Shown piece by piece: positions 43,661 through 47,611 of a stretch of DNA of 47,611 bases. Under the pieces are notes generated by a model. It made no database searches. It saw only the letters and a list, made by a program, of their open reading frames with translations, and was not told the DNA's origin. Source of the stretch: an uncultured Desulfovibrio sp. (GTDB taxonomy: Bacteria > Desulfobacterota > Desulfovibrionia > Desulfovibrionales > Desulfovibrionaceae); the NCBI RefSeq assembly GCF_910584445.1, contig NZ_CAJUBO010000022.1:1-47611 (forward strand), read 5' to 3'. The position numbers were made by a program, and so were the translations under genes. How positions within the stretch are numbered: position 1 is the first letter of the stretch; each line of letters begins with the position of its first letter.

Positions 43661-45697
43661 CTATTCAGCTTCGCTCATCAAGGGTCCCTTGTTTTTCAAC
43701 TGCTTGCGGAAAAGCATCATTTCTTCTGGATGCGCCGCAAGTGACAGACGTATTAAATCCTTCAATTTCACAGGCGGTTCGGTCGTCGTAGTGATGATGT
43801 ATTGGAATGGCGCGCCATCTTTACCACCATTTTCTTCTGTAAGTGCAGCTAGTTCGATAAAGAGGCTATGATAAGGATCAATATCAAGATCAGCTTCACG
43901 TGGGCTGTCATGTACCAAAAATCCTGGATGATGGCCGATTCCTTTTGAAGCTGCCAACATGGCGGCAATATCCATTAAAACAAAACTCAAACTTTCCACA
44001 GCCGCTCCAGCAATAGCACTGCCTTGCCGTATTTGGGGCGTGAAATTTTCAGCAGATGTTACAATTGAACCGGAATAATCCGCCTTAAGAATCCTACGCA
44101 CAAGTCCATCAAAAAGTTTTTGAAGCCCCTGGTCTCTTTTGGCGGACTGTCCTCGAAAAAAATCCAACTGATTCTTTGCGTGATAAATATCCGAATCAAT
44201 TTTTTCCAGGCGTTCCTTGAACTGCTGAATTTCAGTATCCTGCACCCTTCCCGAGCAAAGGCTTTCCGCCCGTTGAAATGCCTGTATCGCCCGATCCAGC
44301 AGCTCCATTTCTTTTTCAAGCGAGGAGAGTTCCTTTAGAATTTTTTTTCGCTCACTGTCATAAACTTTAGCTTGTCGTTCGGCTTCATCCAAAGCAGCCT
44401 GGATGCGTTCCTGTTGTTTGATGATAGCCCGAATTTTTTCGCTTTGTTCCGGTTCCATATCCGCGATAGCCAGTTTCTGACGCTCCTTCGACAAACAGAG
44501 AACAGGTTTAAATTTTTTCAAATTTTCTATATACTCCATAACATAACTACATTGAGCCAAGAGCATTTGATTAACAAAGAGGCACTCCGTACCATTCTTT
44601 ATTTCATGCGTAATGCTCGCCAATTCTCTCTGTTTTTGCTCATACTCTGTCGGGATTTTTGTATTTAACGATGGTGCTACCGGCATATGTGGAGTAGCCA
44701 TCATTAAAGCTTCAATCTGTTTTTTGCTTTCTATCGCGTTATCAACATAACGTTTCCAGTAGCGAAAATTATAATCTTCTTCCTCAAATCGCTTTTCAAG
44801 ATTTTTATATTCTTCGTTGAGTTTATACTTATAGTTTTCTGCTTGCATGACAGGACCATCTAGGCGTACTACAGAATCTGATCTTGTATCAGGAAATTTC
44901 CCTATAAACTCGGCAAGACGTTTGCTTGCATCCCGATAAAAATAGTCAGCATCCAGTAATGCCCTCTGTTGTTCTTCTTTCAACCTTGATTGCTCTTTTA
45001 CAAGATCCGACAAAGTATGACTCCATACGGATTCTTCTGGAACCAGCAGGTCGAGCATCCCGCGAACCAAGTATACCGGGTATTCTTTTGGTTTGCGAAA
45101 AACCGGCACCGCGGAGCAACTATCACTATCCCGCCAGACTTCAAATTTTCTGAGTCGGCACTCCTGATCCCGCGTCATCCATGACAACAGATGTTCCCAT
45201 TTATAAGTAAATTCCGGGTGATGGATGTCAGGAGGCAACAGTTTGTCCAGTCCCTGGCGGAACTCAAAATAGCTGAAATCATTCTCCTTTACAGTAACCA
45301 ATTCTTCAATGGAAGCATTTTTCCCGGCCACAGATGGAATTTTTTGTGCGCCTAAAGGACGAAGGACGGCCCAAGGAGTTCCCATGACCTCCAGTTCTGC
45401 ACCAATCCAAGAATGCGGAAGGCTTTCCCGGAGATGCTGTTCTCCGCTTACTGTAGAAAAATGCTGTTCCCCAAGGCAGTAGCGCAAAAGGCGGCAAAAG
45501 GTTGTCTTGCCAACAGAATGACCGGCCATAGCCATTGGGTTATTTCCTAGAGCCGGATCACAGGAGGCTTTCCCCACAATGATATTTAAACCACGATGCA
45601 GGCCAATTTCGCGTATAACCTCAATGGGGTTCAGCGCCTTGAAAAGGACGATTCGTTTGAACCAAAGCTTCGGCGTGGAAGAAGAATCAAATTGCAA
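43661..45697 (-). CDS. SMC/ABC-like ATPase of a putative defence system
   Basis: 678 residues from a TTG start at 45697, set by AGGAGG 5 bases upstream and 13 bases after the type ISP gene. Walker A in AMAGHSVGKTTFCRLLRYCL (GHSVGKTT at 59-66). A long coiled coil about residues 230-520 (RIQAALDEAERQAKVYDSER, KELSSLEKEMELLDRAIQAF). A C-terminal half with GSAIAGAAVESLSFVLMDIA and Walker B FLVHDSPREADLDIDPYHSL (about 593). The layout is like the ATPase of ABC-3C or DUF2326-type conflict systems: the -SVGKTT-F-RL--YCLGE loop is close. Probably a sensor that recognises nucleic acid. It lacks an own nuclease domain; the partner is the upstream enzyme. Confidence 0.7.
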   Translation of the reverse strand: MQFDSSSTPKLWFKRIVLFKALNPIEVIREIGLHRGLNIIVGKASCDPALGNNPMAMAGHSVGKTTFCRLLRYCLGEQHFSTVSGEQHLRESLPHSWIGAELEVMGTPWAVLRPLGAQKIPSVAGKNASIEELVTVKENDFSYFEFRQGLDKLLPPDIHHPEFTYKWEHLLSWMTRDQECRLRKFEVWRDSDSCSAVPVFRKPKEYPVYLVRGMLDLLVPEESVWSHTLSDLVKEQSRLKEEQQRALLDADYFYRDASKRLAEFIGKFPDTRSDSVVRLDGPVMQAENYKYKLNEEYKNLEKRFEEEDYNFRYWKRYVDNAIESKKQIEALMMATPHMPVAPSLNTKIPTEYEQKQRELASITHEIKNGTECLFVNQMLLAQCSYVMEYIENLKKFKPVLCLSKERQKLAIADMEPEQSEKIRAIIKQQERIQAALDEAERQAKVYDSERKKILKELSSLEKEMELLDRAIQAFQRAESLCSGRVQDTEIQQFKERLEKIDSDIYHAKNQLDFFRGQSAKRDQGLQKLFDGLVRRILKADYSGSIVTSAENFTPQIRQGSAIAGAAVESLSFVLMDIAAMLAASKGIGHHPGFLVHDSPREADLDIDPYHSLFIELAALTEENGGKDGAPFQYIITTTTEPPVKLKDLIRLSLAAHPEEMMLFRKQLKNKGPLMSEAE

Positions 45698-45710
45698 GTT
45701 TGCCTCCTCA

Positions 45711-47611
45711 TCATGCGGCTATGGCTTCTTTGGCTTCCGCAAGCCTGGTAAAACAGTCTTGCAGCTTTGGCCTGACATTCCGGAAACGCTCCTGTGTCAA
45801 AAGCTGCTCAATGCCTTGATCGTAAATATCTCCTGCTTCCAGAATGAAAGGGATAACGGCTTCGATTTTCTGAATAGGATATTGAATATTACCGGAGAAA
45901 AAACACTCTGCGCTGGCATTTACAAAAACTCCCAAGTTTTTCTGCCATGACTTCCAAAGATTGTTCACGCGAACAGGATCATCTGGAGCGAAAACGAATT
46001 GTCCCAATCCCGACTGGGAAAAAGCCGCCTTGAAAGCCGGAGCTTTGTCCCCAAGCAAGGTGGCGCAGGCTTCGGGGAAGGTAGCCAGCCAAGCCCGCTG
46101 AAAGGCTTTGTCGCGCGCCATTCCAGGTTGTGCTTGAAGAATGTAGGGTAGCAGCTGACGAATTGCCGCTTCGCGGCCAGGATGGGGGAATCGTTGCGGA
46201 TGTAATTTGGATCTGGTGGCGGCAGCATCTACCGCTGTAGCCGTTGCGGCTTGCTCCACAAACGAAAGAGCGGGTAGCGCCCGCACAATCCTCAATGTTT
46301 CCAGACTAACCGTGACAAGACTCAGCAGCAGATCCAAGATATACCTTGGCTTTCCATGCTCCTCGGCCCAATCGTTGGGGTCGTTGATAATGCCGCTGGC
46401 CTTGTCGGTTTTGATTTGGTAGCGTTCCATAATCCATTCAATGGCTGAACGGCCATTAACCACATAATCATAGGCTTCCAGTGGAATGTTAGAGAGCCTT
46501 ATCCACGGATTATACTCAATGATACTTTTATCCACCGCGCCTACGGCTGTTTTACCGAAGCGCATCTTCTCCACATGGAACTTGCAGCTTTCTGCTCCTT
46601 TAACCTCTACATCCGGGCAGGCGGGCTGTGTCTCATAGTTCAGATGCAGTTCCGCCAGCGCACGCCCGGCTTTGCTGAAGCTCCAAAAATCCGACGGCTT
46701 CTCCACTAGTGGCAAGCGCGGCAGCATCTTCTTCAAGTCCGCCGCAAATGTCCGATGGTAATTCGGCGAATGCAGCAGGCCATAGACATAATAGAAAATG
46801 TCTTCCTTACTGACCTTCGGCCCGTAGCTTTCCCAGCAGCGTTCCAGAATGAAGTTTGTTATGCCATCCTTGCGCGTGTATTGTGCGTTTGTATCTTTAT
46901 CAAACAATGTGGGATGGTAGATTGATTTTTTTTCATAATAGTAAAGAGGAAAACACTGACTTCCATCGCTCTGTAAATGAAGATCAGAGATATTTTTTAG
47001 AATAATTTGACTAAAGTCTGCTCTTTTTCCACCTGGTCCTGTTACGCAAATAATAAGATTTTTAGTTTCTGTCGCGGGAAAGAGTTTTGGCATTTGATAC
47101 TGCATTTCATTCAATGCAGCAGAAAAATAGACATTCTGCTTACAGAAAGGACGGTATAGTGCCTGCATAACTGCGGACACGTCAAAATTCTTCGTTCGTT
47201 TCTTCTGAAAATCATTCTGAAATGCACGTGTACAGCTTATTTTAGTGGAGTCAATTAACAGCTTTTCATCGCCTGATTTTACAGCATCATTATAATAGTC
47301 AATGGTAGACTGAATATTTTGCTGCAAATTTGTTTGTGAAAAATTGTAGCACCATGCGTCACGACCAGTTGCTAGTCCTCTCGAATAATACGGCGCAAAA
47401 AAAGTCTGTTTATTGTCCTTGTTGTCCTTGTCTCCCAGCGGGATGAATGTGCCGAAAATGTCGTTGCGCTGATTAAGCCAGTCTCCATGCGCATCGGGAT
47501 GGAGTTGCTGCCATTGCATGGTGGGATTGAGGATACTGCGCTTTTGGGCAATAATAGAAAGTTTTTCTTCTCGACTCAGATAATCACCAATATCATAATA
47601 GTTAATAACGG
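45711..47611 (-). CDS. Type ISP restriction-modification enzyme, C-terminal part (5' end outside window)
   Basis: About 630 residues seen; the frame stays open to the window end. NYYDIGDYLSREEKLSIIAQ, PDAHGDWLNQRNDIFGTFIP, ATGRDAWCYNFSQTNLQQNI and KRTKNFDVSAVMQALYRPFC correspond to the end of the methyltransferase and the target-recognition half of LlaBIII-like type ISP enzymes, which join nuclease, helicase, methylase and specificity in one chain. ICVTGPGGKRADFSQIILKN and ERCWESYGPKVSKEDIFYYV follow. The usual family end (ILDLLLSLVTVSLETLRIV) is reached near 46260, but about 182 further residues continue to 45714 (SFVEQAATATAVDAAATRSK to TRLAEAKEAIAA) with no recognised domain. This extension is next to the ATPase gene. 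Confidence 0.8.
   Translation of the reverse strand, partial: VINYYDIGDYLSREEKLSIIAQKRSILNPTMQWQQLHPDAHGDWLNQRNDIFGTFIPLGDKDNKDNKQTFFAPYYSRGLATGRDAWCYNFSQTNLQQNIQSTIDYYNDAVKSGDEKLLIDSTKISCTRAFQNDFQKKRTKNFDVSAVMQALYRPFCKQNVYFSAALNEMQYQMPKLFPATETKNLIICVTGPGGKRADFSQIILKNISDLHLQSDGSQCFPLYYYEKKSIYHPTLFDKDTNAQYTRKDGITNFILERCWESYGPKVSKEDIFYYVYGLLHSPNYHRTFAADLKKMLPRLPLVEKPSDFWSFSKAGRALAELHLNYETQPACPDVEVKGAESCKFHVEKMRFGKTAVGAVDKSIIEYNPWIRLSNIPLEAYDYVVNGRSAIEWIMERYQIKTDKASGIINDPNDWAEEHGKPRYILDLLLSLVTVSLETLRIVRALPALSFVEQAATATAVDAAATRSKLHPQRFPHPGREAAIRQLLPYILQAQPGMARDKAFQRAWLATFPEACATLLGDKAPAFKAAFSQSGLGQFVFAPDDPVRVNNLWKSWQKNLGVFVNASAECFFSGNIQYPIQKIEAVIPFILEAGDIYDQGIEQLLTQERFRNVRPKLQDCFTRLAEAKEAIAA

Overview
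The window looks like a GC-rich deltaproteobacterial chromosome, most likely a Desulfovibrio-type sulfate reducer. This is inferred from the gene content and protein style of the core (a complete dcw cluster led by mraZ, a type III glutamine synthetase, DnaJ-like and TPR proteins); no search was run. A GC-rich core of about 34 kb (about 3.3-37.4 kb) is flanked on both sides by AT-richer, decayed accessory DNA.

Left flank (1-3.3 kb): remains of an integrative or conjugative element on the minus strand. Fragments resembling three type IVB (Dot/Icm or IncI-like) transfer proteins are fused by deletions. Before them is a replication-initiator-like winged-helix gene with a single-base frameshift in a homopolymer. 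A candidate counter-transcribed RNA lies over the leader of that gene. An intact IS1595-family insertion with perfect 18-bp ends and an 8-bp target duplication follows, then a (TC)22 microsatellite.

Core, minus strand (3.3-7 kb): a TPR protein, a hotdog thioesterase, a Tim44-like membrane protein and glmU. Then groES-groEL (+), a DnaJ-like protein (-), a cysteine-cluster protein (-), a TDT/SLAC1-type transporter (+), glnA type III (-), an FKBP-type isomerase (-) and a large TPR protein (+). The dcw cluster then runs on the plus strand from 18.3 to 35.8 kb in the order mraZ, rsmH, ftsL, ftsI, murE, murF, mraY, murD, ftsW, murG, murC, murB, ftsQ, ftsA, ftsZ. Many of these genes overlap by a few bases, as expected for one transcription unit. 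The unit makes UDP-MurNAc-pentapeptide and lipid II and builds the divisome. A 67-residue zinc-ribbon protein and an orphan amino-acid ABC permease follow.

Right flank (37.4-47.6 kb): an AT-richer mosaic. It holds two paralogous, strongly diverged sulfotransferase-like genes, an IS3-type remnant, a RelE/HigB-type toxin-antitoxin pair, Nudix and integrase fossils, a RhuM-family gene, and a type ISP restriction-modification enzyme (cut by the window edge) followed 13 bases later by an SMC-like ATPase.

The strongest novel signal is a pair of 89-base repeats (40841-40929 and 41751-41839). They align without gaps, and 12 of their 13 differences fall where the first copy has adenine on the minus strand. 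This is the signature of a diversity-generating retroelement template/variable repeat pair, here without its reverse transcriptase in the window. A second signal is a short palindromic repeat family whose copies begin exactly at the TAG stop codons of at least five unrelated genes.
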